Positions 8,942 through 17,563 of a stretch of DNA of 64,000 nt are shown here, piece after piece. The DNA lies in contig NZ_AP018685.1 in NCBI RefSeq assembly GCF_002218045.2, forward strand, positions 372,001 to 436,000, in the 5' to 3' direction. A model generated the notes under the pieces. The model had not been told where the DNA came from. It made no database searches and saw nothing but the letters and a program-made list of their open reading frames with translations. The translations under genes and the position numbers were made by a program. This DNA is from Vibrio rumoiensis (GTDB taxonomy: Bacteria; Pseudomonadota; Gammaproteobacteria; Enterobacterales; Vibrionaceae). Position 1 is the first letter of the stretch, and every line of letters begins with the position of its first letter.

Positions 8942-9562
8942 CTATTTCAAAAAGCTGGGGATGTTATCTTCAAATTCAGTGATTTTATCCGCATGTTGCA
9001 GTGTCAAACCAATATTGTCTAAGCCATTAAGCAAACAATGACGACGGAACTCGTCAATTTCAAAGCTATATTGCTTGTCGTTCGCTGACACCGTCATCGC
9101 TTCTAAATCTACCGTGATCTGTGCGCCTTGATGGCTATGAACAAATTCAAATAACTCATCGACTTCACTGTCGGTTAAACGCACCGGCACCATTTGGTTG
9201 TTTATGGAGTTGCCGTAGAAAATGTCAGCAAAGCTAGGCGCGATCATTACTTGAATGCCGTAATCGGCAAGTGCCCAAGGGGCGTGCTCACGAGACGAAC
9301 CACAACCGAAGTTTTCTCGAGCCAGTAAAATACTCGCACCTTGATAACGTGGGGCGTTCATTACAAACTCAGGATTAGGCTGCTTCCCCGCATCATCTAA
9401 AAAGCGCCAATCATGAAATAAATGCTGACCAAAGCCTAAGCGAGTGACTTTTTGTAGAAACTGCTTAGGAATGATGGCATCAGTATCAATGTTAGCAATA
9501 TCCAGTGGCACGACTAGGCCTGTATGTTGTTTAAAACCAGTCTGTTTTGGGTCTTGAGACAT
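8942..9562 (-). CDS. leuD: LeuD, 3-isopropylmalate dehydratase small subunit
   Basis: Small subunit of the isomerase that converts 2- to 3-isopropylmalate in leucine synthesis; it pairs with LeuC. The 206 residues include the swivelling-domain motifs IDTDAIIPKQFL near residue 25, ARENFGCGSSREHAPWAL near 82, and GNSINNQMVPV near 122. It lies 10 bases after leuC and is the last gene of leuABCD, followed directly by a terminator. Confidence 0.97.
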   Translation of the reverse strand: MSQDPKQTGFKQHTGLVVPLDIANIDTDAIIPKQFLQKVTRLGFGQHLFHDWRFLDDAGKQPNPEFVMNAPRYQGASILLARENFGCGSSREHAPWALADYGIQVMIAPSFADIFYGNSINNQMVPVRLTDSEVDELFEFVHSHQGAQITVDLEAMTVSANDKQYSFEIDEFRRHCLLNGLDNIGLTLQHADKITEFEDNIPSFLK

Positions 9563-9572
9563 AGCGTGTTCC

Positions 9573-10979
9573 TTATGCTTTTTCTAGTGAACGGATATCG
9601 ACAAAGTGACCGGCAATCGCGGCTGCCGCAGCCATTGCTGGGCTCACTAGATGAGTGCGACCATCACGGCCTTGGCGACCTTCAAAGTTACGGTTGCTGG
9701 TAGAGGCGCAGCGCTCTTGTGGGCCTAGGCGGTCATTGTTCATCGCAAGACACATCGAACAACCTGGCAGACGCCATTCAAAACCTGCTTCGATAAAAAT
9801 TTTATCTAATCCTTCTTGCTCAGCTTGGGCTTTAACTTGTTCAGAACCTGGGACAATTAATGCTTGTACGTTGGCTGCCACTTTACGGCCTTTAGCTACG
9901 GCGGCGGCAGCGCGCATGTCTTCAATGCGTGAGTTAGTACAAGAGCCAACAAACACTTTATCAACGCTATAATCAGATAGTTTTTTACCTGCTTCCAATC
10001 CCATATAAGCTAAGGCTTTTTCGGCCGATGCTTTTTCCACAGGATCATTAAAGTCTTGTGGGCTTGGAATGATCCCATCAACCGACATTACTTGACCAGG
10101 GTTAGTCCCCCAAGTGACTTGCGGGGTGATGTCTGCGGCATTTAGAGTAACTACCGCGTCAAACTCGGCATCCTCATCGGATTTTAAGGTTTTCCAATAC
10201 TCGACGGCGGCATCAAATTCAGCGCCTTTCGGGGCAAACTTCTTATCTTTAATGTAATCGAAAGTGGTTTGGTCAGGGGCGATTAGGCCCGCTTTAGCAC
10301 CGAGTTCAATTGCCATGTTACAGACGGTCATGCGACCTTCCATCGAAAGATCGGTGATGGCTTCACCACAAAACTCCACTACATAGCCAGTGCCGCCCGC
10401 CGCGGTGGTTTTTCCTATAATCGCCAGTACGATATCTTTGGCTGTGATACCAGGTGCGACTTTGCCTTTAACCTCAATTTTCATGGTTTTGGCTTTGGCT
10501 TGTTTAAGGGTTTGAGTGGCCAGTACGTGCTCCACTTCAGACGTACCGATACCAAATGCTAATGAGCCAAAGGCACCATGGGTTGCGGTGTGAGAGTCAC
10601 CGCAAACAATCGTCATTCCTGGCAAGGTAATACCAAGCTCTGGCCCCATAACATGCACAATACCTTGGTATTTATGATTTAGGTCGTACAGCGTGACGCC
10701 AAAATCCAAACAGTTTTTCATCAAGGTTTGCATTTGAATACGCGCCATTTCACCTGAGGCATTAATGTCTTTGGTGGTGGTCGATACATTGTGATCCATC
10801 GTGGCAAAAGTTTTGCTAACTTGGCGTACTGGACGACCTTTTTCACGTAAGCCATCAAAGGCTTGTGGGGAAGTGACTTCGTGCACTAGATGGCGGTCGA
10901 TATATAAAATCGGGTTTTCGCCTTGGGCGGCTACGACAACATGAGCATCGTAGACTTTTTCGTATAATGTTTTTGACAT
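9573..10979 (-). CDS. leuC: LeuC, 3-isopropylmalate dehydratase large subunit
   Basis: Aconitase-family Fe-S subunit of isopropylmalate isomerase. The 468 residues are the family length. The cluster-binding cysteines are seen in VFVGSCTNSRIEDM (about 347) and in LPGCSMCLAMNNDRL (two Cys, about 408-411). The substrate and Ser motif GDSHTATHGAFG is near 132. It sits 20 bases after leuB and 10 before leuD. Confidence 0.97.
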   Translation of the reverse strand: MSKTLYEKVYDAHVVVAAQGENPILYIDRHLVHEVTSPQAFDGLREKGRPVRQVSKTFATMDHNVSTTTKDINASGEMARIQMQTLMKNCLDFGVTLYDLNHKYQGIVHVMGPELGITLPGMTIVCGDSHTATHGAFGSLAFGIGTSEVEHVLATQTLKQAKAKTMKIEVKGKVAPGITAKDIVLAIIGKTTAAGGTGYVVEFCGEAITDLSMEGRMTVCNMAIELGAKAGLIAPDQTTFDYIKDKKFAPKGAEFDAAVEYWKTLKSDEDAEFDAVVTLNAADITPQVTWGTNPGQVMSVDGIIPSPQDFNDPVEKASAEKALAYMGLEAGKKLSDYSVDKVFVGSCTNSRIEDMRAAAAVAKGRKVAANVQALIVPGSEQVKAQAEQEGLDKIFIEAGFEWRLPGCSMCLAMNNDRLGPQERCASTSNRNFEGRQGRDGRTHLVSPAMAAAAAIAGHFVDIRSLEKA

Positions 10980-10999
10980 TGCTTGCTACCTGCTCGTAT

Positions 11000-12094
11000 T
11001 TATTGATTCGTATCTAGAATGTATTGCGCAATTTTATCGCCCATTTCCGATGTAGTCAGCGCAGGGTTATTCCCTGCAAGATCGGCGGTCAGCTCTCCGG
11101 CTGCTAGTGCTTTTGATACGGCTTGTTCAATATCTTGCGCCGCCTGTTCTTCATTTAAGCTGTAACGAAGCATTAAGGCTGCTGATAGAATTTGCGCCAC
11201 TGGGTTAGCAATATTCTTTCCTGCGATATCTGGCGCACTACCACCTGCGGGTTCATACAAACCAAATTGGCTTTCGTTAAGGCTTGCGGAAGGTAGCATG
11301 CCCATTGAACCAGTGATCATGGCGCATTCATCAGAAATGATGTCACCAAAGATGTTGGAGCATAGCATCACGTCAAATTGCGAAGGGTCTTTGATAAGCT
11401 GCATGGTGGCGTTATCAATATAGATGTGTGATAGCTCAACATCTGGGTAGTCTTTTGCGATTTCTTCGACCACTTCGCGCCATAAAATTGAGCTCTGTAG
11501 TACGTTTGCTTTATCTACTGAACAGACTTTCTTGCCACGTAGACGTGCTGATTCAAATGCAATTTTGGCAATGCGTTCAATTTCATAGCGATGATATACT
11601 TCGGTATCAAAGGCTTTTTCCTCTGGGCCTGAACCTTCACGGCCTTTCGGTTGACCAAAATAAATGCCGCCCGTTAATTCACGTACTACCACAATATCGA
11701 ACCCACGATCGGAAATATCAGCACGTAATGGTGAGAAGCTTTCTAAGCCAGTATGAATTTGCGCTGGACGCAGGTTACAAAATAATTGGAAGTGTTTACG
11801 TAATGGAAGTAGTGCGCCACGTTCTGGTTGATCATTGGGTGGTAAATGTTCCCATTTTGGGCCACCTACTGAGCCAAATAGTACCGCATCAGCCTCTTCA
11901 CAGCCTTTAACTGTTCCCTCTGGTAGCGGTGTGCCGTGATTATCAATGGCGATTCCACCGACATCAAATTCTTGGCGCTCAAATGAAATGTCATGCTTTT
12001 TCTCAATCGCATCTAACACTTTTTGTGCTTGTTGCATGACTTCTGGGCCAATGCCATCTCCGGGTAAAACGGCAATTTTATATGTACCTGCCAT
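11000..12094 (-). CDS. leuB: LeuB, 3-isopropylmalate dehydrogenase
   Basis: NAD-dependent oxidative decarboxylation of 3-isopropylmalate to 2-oxoisocaproate. The 364 residues show LPGDGIGPEVM at the N-terminus, VVRELTGGIYFG (catalytic Tyr) near 144, the Asp-containing SNIFGDIISDECA metal site near 246, and the NAD-specific loop EPAGGSAPDIAGKNIANP near 285. The upstream gap of about 85 bases to leuA contains no obvious terminator. Confidence 0.97.
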   Translation of the reverse strand: MAGTYKIAVLPGDGIGPEVMQQAQKVLDAIEKKHDISFERQEFDVGGIAIDNHGTPLPEGTVKGCEEADAVLFGSVGGPKWEHLPPNDQPERGALLPLRKHFQLFCNLRPAQIHTGLESFSPLRADISDRGFDIVVVRELTGGIYFGQPKGREGSGPEEKAFDTEVYHRYEIERIAKIAFESARLRGKKVCSVDKANVLQSSILWREVVEEIAKDYPDVELSHIYIDNATMQLIKDPSQFDVMLCSNIFGDIISDECAMITGSMGMLPSASLNESQFGLYEPAGGSAPDIAGKNIANPVAQILSAALMLRYSLNEEQAAQDIEQAVSKALAAGELTADLAGNNPALTTSEMGDKIAQYILDTNQ

Positions 12095-12179
12095 GGTTCT
12101 CTCTTCCTTAAAAATAATGACTAAATTTGTTTATCAAGTAAGCGGTATCGACTACCACTTACCTTTATATTTCAAACGA

Positions 12180-13730
12180 TTATACGGTTGCAATTTTCTT
12201 CGATTGCTTAATTTCCGCAATTTGATCGGCGCGATGGATGCTGTTGATCACGTGTAGTAAGGCTTGACCAGAAGCTTCAACGATATCGGTCGCGAGACCT
12301 GTGCCGTGGTATTTACGACCTTTGTAGTTGGCGATGATGTCGGCCTGACCTAAGCCATCTTCGCCTTCGCCTTTGGCGGTTAGGTCGAATTTATCTAAGG
12401 CGATTTCATAACCCGTTAGCTTATAGATGCATTGGTACAGCGCATCGACGGGACCATTACCGACTGCCGCTTCACATTTTTCTTCTGTGCCACATTGCAA
12501 TTTAATGCTGGTGGTGGCCATTACGCTGCCAGATTGCACGCTTAGGTAATTTAACTTAAAGAAATCATCTTCTTCGCGCAAGTTGGCAAAGTGCATTAAT
12601 GATTCTAAATCGTAATCAAATACTTGGCCTTTGCGATCCGCTAGCTTTAAGAAATCATCGTAAAGTGTATTTAGGTCGTAGTCATTTTCACTGTAACCCA
12701 TGCTATCCATGTGACTTTTCACAGCGGCTCGACCAGAACGACTAGTCAAGTTCAGCGCTTGGTTTTTAAGGCCAATGGTTTCTGGAGTCATAATTTCGTA
12801 AGTATTCTTATTTTTCAACATGCCATCTTGGTGAATACCGGATGAGTGACTAAACGCATTCGCGCCGACAATTGCTTTGTTCGATTGAATCGGCATATTA
12901 CACAATTGGCTGACAAGCTTGCTGGTGCGGTGAATTTCGTCGTATTTAAGGCCCGTACTTACCCCTAGGAATTCACTGCGGGTTTTAATGATCATGGCGA
13001 TTTCTTCAAGAGCACAGTTACCGGCACGCTCACCGATGCCATTAATGGTGCCTTCGACTTGGCGAGCACCGGCTTGTACTGCTGCCATAGAGGTTGCGAC
13101 TGACATGCCTAAATCATCATGACAATGCACCGAAATCACTGCTTTATCTATATTTGGAACGCGATTAAATAGGGTTTCGATAATGCCACCAAACTCATTA
13201 GGTAGCGTATAGCCAACGGTATCTGGAATATTGACGGTGGTAGCCCCTGCATTGATAGCAGCTTCCACAATACGGCATAGATTGTCGATAGGCGTACGAC
13301 CGGCATCTTCACAAGAAAACTCGACATCATCTGTGTATTTACGCGCACGTTTAACGGCATTGACCGCCATTTCAACCACATCGTCGTAGCTGCGACGAAG
13401 TTTATCTTGCACGTGAATAGTCGAGGTGGAAATAAAGGTATGAATACGAAATGCTTCGGCGACTTTTAGTGCTTCTGCTGCCACGTCGATATCTTTTTCT
13501 ACCGCGCGGGATAGAGCACAAATGCGGCTGTTTTTGATTTGCTTAGCAATGGTTTGAACCGATTCAAAGTCACCCGGTGATGAAATCGGAAAGCCCGCTT
13601 CAATCACATCAACCCCTAAACGCTCAAGAGCATAAGCGATCTGTAGTTTTTCTTTTACTGTTAGGCTAGCTGAAAGTGCTTGTTCACCATCGCGCAATGT
13701 CGTATCGAATATAATGACTTGATCGTTCAT
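12180..13730 (-). CDS. leuA: LeuA, 2-isopropylmalate synthase
   Basis: First committed enzyme of leucine synthesis; condenses acetyl-CoA with 2-oxoisovalerate. The 516 residues have the TIM-barrel catalytic domain with FDTTLRDGEQA at residue 8, ISVHCHDDLGMSVA (metal-binding His) near 200, and GNCALEEI near 237. The C-terminal regulatory domain begins after about 390 and ends IKQSKKIATV. It is the first structural gene after the leuL leader and attenuator, so it is expected to be feedback-inhibited by leucine and attenuated by charged tRNA-Leu. Confidence 0.97.
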   Translation of the reverse strand: MNDQVIIFDTTLRDGEQALSASLTVKEKLQIAYALERLGVDVIEAGFPISSPGDFESVQTIAKQIKNSRICALSRAVEKDIDVAAEALKVAEAFRIHTFISTSTIHVQDKLRRSYDDVVEMAVNAVKRARKYTDDVEFSCEDAGRTPIDNLCRIVEAAINAGATTVNIPDTVGYTLPNEFGGIIETLFNRVPNIDKAVISVHCHDDLGMSVATSMAAVQAGARQVEGTINGIGERAGNCALEEIAMIIKTRSEFLGVSTGLKYDEIHRTSKLVSQLCNMPIQSNKAIVGANAFSHSSGIHQDGMLKNKNTYEIMTPETIGLKNQALNLTSRSGRAAVKSHMDSMGYSENDYDLNTLYDDFLKLADRKGQVFDYDLESLMHFANLREEDDFFKLNYLSVQSGSVMATTSIKLQCGTEEKCEAAVGNGPVDALYQCIYKLTGYEIALDKFDLTAKGEGEDGLGQADIIANYKGRKYHGTGLATDIVEASGQALLHVINSIHRADQIAEIKQSKKIATV

Positions 13731-13809
13731 GTTCTTTTCCTTGTGGTTTGTGCTGCGCTATCCAATGCGGTTTATTCTGTTAGTTGCTTTTTGCAATATT
13801 GACGAATAA

Positions 13810-13836
13810 AAAAGCCCGCATCGGGATGCGGGCTTG
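13810..13836 (-). terminator. leu operon attenuator (terminator hairpin)
   Basis: On the minus strand AAGCCCGCATC and GATGCGGGCTT pair perfectly over 11 bases around a 2-base loop and run into TTTTATT. It lies between leuL and leuA, about 33 bases after the leader stop codon, which is the expected place for a transcription attenuator. Confidence 0.88.
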
Positions 13837-13868
13837 TTTGAAATCGTATGTGGTTTTTCGTCCACTGC

Positions 13869-13931
13869 CTACCCGCGCGATTGAGTCACGATGAGGAGGA
13901 GGTTCAGTAGAGTAGAAAATTGTTGAGTCAT
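13869..13931 (-). CDS. leuL: LeuL, leu operon leader peptide
   Basis: A 20-residue open frame, MTQQFSTLLNLLLIVTQSRG, followed by TAG. Five of six consecutive-position residues 8-13 are leucine (CTA CTG AAC CTC CTC CTC), the hallmark of a ribosome-stalling leader read by charged tRNA-Leu. It ends just before the perfect attenuator hairpin and about 140 bases upstream of leuA. It is too short for standard gene callers. Confidence 0.9.
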   Translation of the reverse strand: MTQQFSTLLNLLLIVTQSRG

Positions 13932-14236
13932 GCTGGTTACCTTAATTGTTTATTTAAACAGCCTTAGCTTTCGTAAATATGAAGCTTACGCTAAGCATGT
14001 TTAATGGGTTAGCAATGTCTACGACCACGTAATAAGTGATTCAATTAGTACCGCACTCAAGGGGGAAGCGTCAACCCTTTCGATGAAAAAATATTCAAAT
14101 AACTTCGCGTGCTCTCATTTGCCAATTTATATACCGTAATACGCTTTCATCATAAGAACAAAATATCGTCACGCTTTTGTCATTTATCTCCCTTAACTTG
14201 TGTGGTGCTGATTAAGCATCGAACAAGGAGCATACG
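13932..14236. promoter_or_regulatory. divergent control region, leu operon / PAP2 gene
   Basis: About 300 bases without a gene. It should hold the leu promoter (leftward) and the promoter of the PAP2 gene (rightward). A bulged inverted repeat is visible at 13963-13995: CTTAG then CGTAA on the left, TTACGCTAAG on the right. It lies about 30 bases upstream of leuL and could be an operator, for instance for LeuO encoded nearby; this is inference. No other structure stands out. Confidence 0.4.
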
Positions 14237-14770
14237 ATGAAAACGATACAGCCGATTGCACGATTTGATTTGGCCTTTTCTTTATTTTGCTTACAACACC
14301 GCTTTAATTTACCGGTTGCTCGTATTAGTAAAGCTATCTCGCATACCGGAGATGGTCATTTATATGCGGTGATGGGGATATTGGCATGGTTTTTTGATCC
14401 TAAAGTCGGGCAATATTTTTTACTTGCGGGGCTTGCCGCTTTTTTAATTGAATTGCCGATTTATTGGTTGCTGAAAAATAGTTTTAAACGTCGGAGGCCA
14501 GCTCAAATATCTCATCTATTAACGTCTTATATTACTCCTTCTGATCAATATAGCTTACCTTCGGGCCACACTGCTGCGGCTTTTTTAATGGCGGTATTGT
14601 TGCAACAATTTTATCCAGAATTGGGCGTGCTTCCATTTGCTTGGGCAAGCTTGATTGGTCTTTCTCGTATTTTGTTAGGCGTACACTTTCTAACGGATAT
14701 CGTATTAGGAGCGGCTTTAGGTATCAGTTGTGCTTTGGCGGCAATTAACCTGTTTGTTGGTGGGCAATGA
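14237..14770 (+). CDS. PAP2-family membrane phosphatase
   Basis: A 177-residue integral membrane phosphatase of the PAP2/BacA-like lipid phosphatase superfamily. All three active-site signatures are present in order: K-F-K-R-R-R-P near residue 87, PSGHTAAAF near 111 and SRILLGVHFLTD near 142. Hydrophobic segments alternate with these, consistent with five or six transmembrane helices and an external active site. A strong AAGGAG precedes the start. The next gene, a glycosyltransferase, begins at the base after its stop codon, so the pair probably acts on the same lipid-linked or sugar-phosphate substrate, unknown here. Confidence 0.88.
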   Translation: MKTIQPIARFDLAFSLFCLQHRFNLPVARISKAISHTGDGHLYAVMGILAWFFDPKVGQYFLLAGLAAFLIELPIYWLLKNSFKRRRPAQISHLLTSYITPSDQYSLPSGHTAAAFLMAVLLQQFYPELGVLPFAWASLIGLSRILLGVHFLTDIVLGAALGISCALAAINLFVGGQ

Positions 14771-15826
14771 ATGAAAATATTATATGGCGTACAAGGAACG
14801 GGTAATGGCCACATTGCTCGAGCACGTGCGATGGCATCGGCGTTATCGAAACAACATAATGTCTCGGTTGATTTCTTATTCTCTGGCCGAGAAGCACAAT
14901 CTTATTTTTCTATGGAAGACTTTGGTGATTACCAAACCCGGCGAGGACTGACTTTTAGTACCGAGAAAGGGAAAGTGAGCCATATGAAAACGGCCTTGAA
15001 CACCAACCTTAGTCAATTATGGAAAGAAGTCTCTGAGCTAGATTTGGGAGGTTATGATTTGGTGCTCAATGATTTCGAACCTATTACCGCGTGGGCGGCG
15101 AAAAAACAAAAAATACCGAGTATTGGAATCAGTCATCAAAATGCGTTTCGCTATTCGGTACCTAAGAAAGGGGCGAGTTGGATAGACCAAACTGTCATTC
15201 AACACTTTGCGCCAACTCAGCATTACTTAGGTTTGCATTGGTATCATTTTCAACAACCGATCTTACCGCCGATTGTCCATACTCCGGCGCAGATAGATAA
15301 TCAAAAGCAACACTTTATTTTGGTGTATTTACCGTTTGAAGACCTGCAAGAGATTAATGGCCTGTTACAGCGCTTTTCTAATCATGATTTTATTTGTTAT
15401 CACCCGGCAGTTAAAGAGATGAATCAGCAAGAACATTTAACTTTTATGCCACTGTCATACCAACATTTCCAACGGGATTTACACGCCTGTCATGGCGTGA
15501 TTGCGAATGGCGGTTTTGAATTGCCCTCGGAAGCATTAACGCTAGGGAAAAAGTTACTTTTAAAGCCATTAGATGGGCAGTTTGAACAAATGAGTAATGT
15601 CGCCACTCTTGAATCATTAGGCTTAGCCAGTTCGATGCAATGGCTTGATCCTAGTGCTGTGCGATCTTGGTTAGATACCGAGCCTGCCGAATGCGTCATT
15701 TATCCGAATGTTGCTGAGTCTATTTCTAATTGGATCGTCCAAGGTGACTGGGGCAACATTTCACCACTATGGAGCCACTTGTGGGAACAGGTGGATTTTC
15801 CTCATTACGCACTGATTAATGAATAA
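14771..15826 (+). CDS. glycosyltransferase of the MJ1255/VC2487 type
   Basis: A 351-residue GT-B-fold protein resembling the MurG/UDP-sugar transferase superfamily. The N-terminal GVQGTGNGHIARARA loop (residues 6-20) is typical of the MJ1255-type family. The C-terminal half carries the sugar-nucleotide-binding HGVIANGGFELPSEAL (about 241-256) and KPLDGQFEQMSN. Start and PAP2 stop codons are directly adjacent (TGA-ATG), and the ribosome site GGTGGG lies inside the PAP2 gene, so translation is coupled. The acceptor is unknown; a glycolipid or cell-surface polysaccharide is plausible. Confidence 0.8.
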   Translation: MKILYGVQGTGNGHIARARAMASALSKQHNVSVDFLFSGREAQSYFSMEDFGDYQTRRGLTFSTEKGKVSHMKTALNTNLSQLWKEVSELDLGGYDLVLNDFEPITAWAAKKQKIPSIGISHQNAFRYSVPKKGASWIDQTVIQHFAPTQHYLGLHWYHFQQPILPPIVHTPAQIDNQKQHFILVYLPFEDLQEINGLLQRFSNHDFICYHPAVKEMNQQEHLTFMPLSYQHFQRDLHACHGVIANGGFELPSEALTLGKKLLLKPLDGQFEQMSNVATLESLGLASSMQWLDPSAVRSWLDTEPAECVIYPNVAESISNWIVQGDWGNISPLWSHLWEQVDFPHYALINE

Positions 15827-15962
15827 ACAAAATATCCATCATCAATTTAGTAGCTAAATGTTTTTTAGGTTCTTTTATATTTTGTTTTAAGTTGTTGATA
15901 ATTTGGTTATTTTAGTGATTTTTAGTAAATAAAAATGATTTAATATCAATAGAGTTGCTTCT

Positions 15963-16017
15963 GGTATTTGCTTGATGAATAGTAAGTGCAACCCGACATA
16001 TTGGCGGGGCAAATACC
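15963..16017. promoter_or_regulatory. inverted repeat upstream of leuO
   Basis: GGTATTTGC at 15963-15971 and GCAAATACC at 16009-16017 are a perfect 9-bp inverted repeat with a 37-base centre, 82 bases upstream of leuO in an otherwise AT-rich gap. It could be a mRNA stem or a pair of regulator half-sites, possibly autoregulatory. Nothing else in 15827-16099 is recognised. Confidence 0.4.
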
Positions 16018-16099
16018 ATCATTATTAGATATCTTTTTGTAGTGAATAATCACGTTTGTTATGTGTGATTGAGCTGCAATCAAGAGAGGCGCAACATAA

Positions 16100-17065
16100 A
16101 TGACACTTTCTACTGAACCAAAAAATACTGCCCTTAACTTAAGAACGGAATCAACTTTACGTGGCGTAGATCTTAACTTATTGACCGTTTTTGATGCAGT
16201 AATGCAAGAGCAAAATATTACTCGTGCAGCACAGTATTTAGGTATGTCACAACCAGCAGTAAGTAATGCGGTTGCTCGCTTAAAAGTGATGTTTAATGAC
16301 GAATTGTTTATGCGTCATGGTCGTGGTATTCAACCAACACAACGTGCTCGTCAATTGTTTGGCCCAATTCGCCAAGCTTTGCAATTAGTACGCAATGAGT
16401 TGCCTCATTCAATCTTTGTGCCTGAAACGTCTGAGCGCGTCTTTAAGTTAGCGGTTTGCAGTCCTTCAGATATCCGTTTCGCACCAAGAATTATGAGCGG
16501 GATTGCGGAAAAATCACCAAGTATTCAATTAAGTTTAGATGCTGATTTTGATCGCCAGTTACCAGAAAAGCTTCGTTACCAAGAAGTGGATTTTGTGATT
16601 GATTATGCACGTTTTGATCAGCCTGGGTATTCAAGCACAGAAATTTTTAGCGATGAGTTAGTGGTTGTGGTGGCGGCGAATCACCCACGTATTGGCGCTC
16701 AGATCAGCCCAGCCGAATTTATGGCTGAAAAGCATGCGACCCTATCAAAAGTAAATGGCGTACGTAGTTTCTATGAGCGTGTTTATACCGGTGATTTTGA
16801 ATGCCAAGAAGCGTATCAAGGCACAGGACTTAGCAACATTTTATACGTTGTGGGCCAATCGGAGTTAGTTACTGTGGTTCCTCGCTGGTTAATTGAATCA
16901 ATACCTAACCGTGCAACTTATAAAGTTCTGCCTTATCCATTTGCCGATAATAAAGTGGCGGGTTACTTAAGCTGGCATGAATCAAGTGAAAAAGATAAAG
17001 GTCATATCTGGATGCGCGATCAGTTAATGCTGATTTGTGGTGAAACACTCGCCGCAAGCCTATAA
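16100..17065 (+). CDS. leuO: LeuO, LysR-type transcriptional regulator
   Basis: A 321-residue LysR regulator. The winged HTH is near residues 23-80 (LNLLTVFDAVMQEQNITRAA, then MSQPAVSNAVARLK), followed by the effector domain. The short N-terminal extension before RGVDLNLLTVFDA and the position between leuABCD and ilvIH match LeuO, a global regulator and H-NS antagonist in enterics that in vibrios affects stress and virulence gene expression (family knowledge). A 270-base upstream gap with an inverted repeat and a strong terminator downstream show that it is a single-gene unit. Confidence 0.9.
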   Translation: MTLSTEPKNTALNLRTESTLRGVDLNLLTVFDAVMQEQNITRAAQYLGMSQPAVSNAVARLKVMFNDELFMRHGRGIQPTQRARQLFGPIRQALQLVRNELPHSIFVPETSERVFKLAVCSPSDIRFAPRIMSGIAEKSPSIQLSLDADFDRQLPEKLRYQEVDFVIDYARFDQPGYSSTEIFSDELVVVVAANHPRIGAQISPAEFMAEKHATLSKVNGVRSFYERVYTGDFECQEAYQGTGLSNILYVVGQSELVTVVPRWLIESIPNRATYKVLPYPFADNKVAGYLSWHESSEKDKGHIWMRDQLMLICGETLAASL

Positions 17066-17087
17066 TTCCTTTCCTTCTGATTTTTTA

Positions 17088-17118
17088 AACGCAGCCTTCA
17101 TAAGAGGCTGCGTTTTTT
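17088..17118 (+). terminator. leuO terminator
   Basis: AACGCAGCCT and AGGCTGCGTT pair around a short loop, followed by six T; located 22 bases after the leuO stop. Confidence 0.88.
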
Positions 17119-17382
17119 GTGCCTATCAATACCTTTGGATGTGGAATGTTTTTCATCATGAGCACTGAATAAAAGTGAGATTCGCTTCTCATTATTAATA
17201 TTATTATCTGCTGTATTTTTAAAGCAAACTACTCAATATGATTAGTGGTTAGTCAACTAACTAGAGAGTTTCACTATTTATTGTCGATTAGTGCTGGTTT
17301 GTATAAGTTTTATCTTATTGAGTGCGTAGACAAGCTTCTGTTTATGGCGTTAAAGTGAACAAATTCGGAGTCATTATTTCGA
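17119..17382. other. non-coding stretch upstream of the ilv leader
   Basis: No gene is visible. AT-rich, with several TATT/TTAT runs, and probably holding the ilvIH promoter; a confident -35/-10 pair cannot be chosen. Confidence 0.4.
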
Positions 17383-17430
17383 ATGTATGCACCCTATTTG
17401 GTTGTTATGACAATGCAAATAGGTACATAG
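17383..17430 (+). CDS. candidate ilvIH leader peptide
   Basis: A 15-residue open frame, MYAPYLVVMTMQIGT, with consecutive TTG GTT GTT codons and a later ATA, the branched-chain residues expected in an ilv leader. GGAG lies 12 bases before the ATG, a longish spacing. A perfect 8-bp hairpin (CCTATTTG at 17393, CAAATAGG at 17416) lies within it, with the Val codons in the loop, and a long terminator-like hairpin begins two bases after its stop. The arrangement mimics leuL. No reading-frame conservation can be tested here. Confidence 0.45.
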   Translation: MYAPYLVVMTMQIGT

Positions 17431-17431
17431 A

Positions 17432-17465
17432 AAGGTTGCTGAACTTTTGAAAGTATCAGCACCTT
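17432..17465 (+). terminator. candidate attenuator hairpin upstream of ilvI
   Basis: AAGG-TTGCTGA-ACTTT pairs with AAAGT-A-TCAGCA-CCTT as an almost continuous stem with small bulges and a 2-base loop. The tail AATATTTCTT is T-rich but not a clean T-run, so termination could be weak. It sits about 100 bases before ilvI and directly after the candidate leader peptide. Confidence 0.45.
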
Positions 17466-17563
17466 AATATTTCTTAGGCTAAAAATAAGCCCTAACTATG
17501 TAGCACCGAATCGATTTCACTCTTCTTATTGTAAGGTGAAAGGTTTGGTTAAAAGGAGGCAAC

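Noticed and set aside
15310..15320. ACTTTATT as a Tn7-like left-end site
   Set aside because: Single copy inside a conserved gene, left of glmS, with no neighbours at 20-bp spacing.
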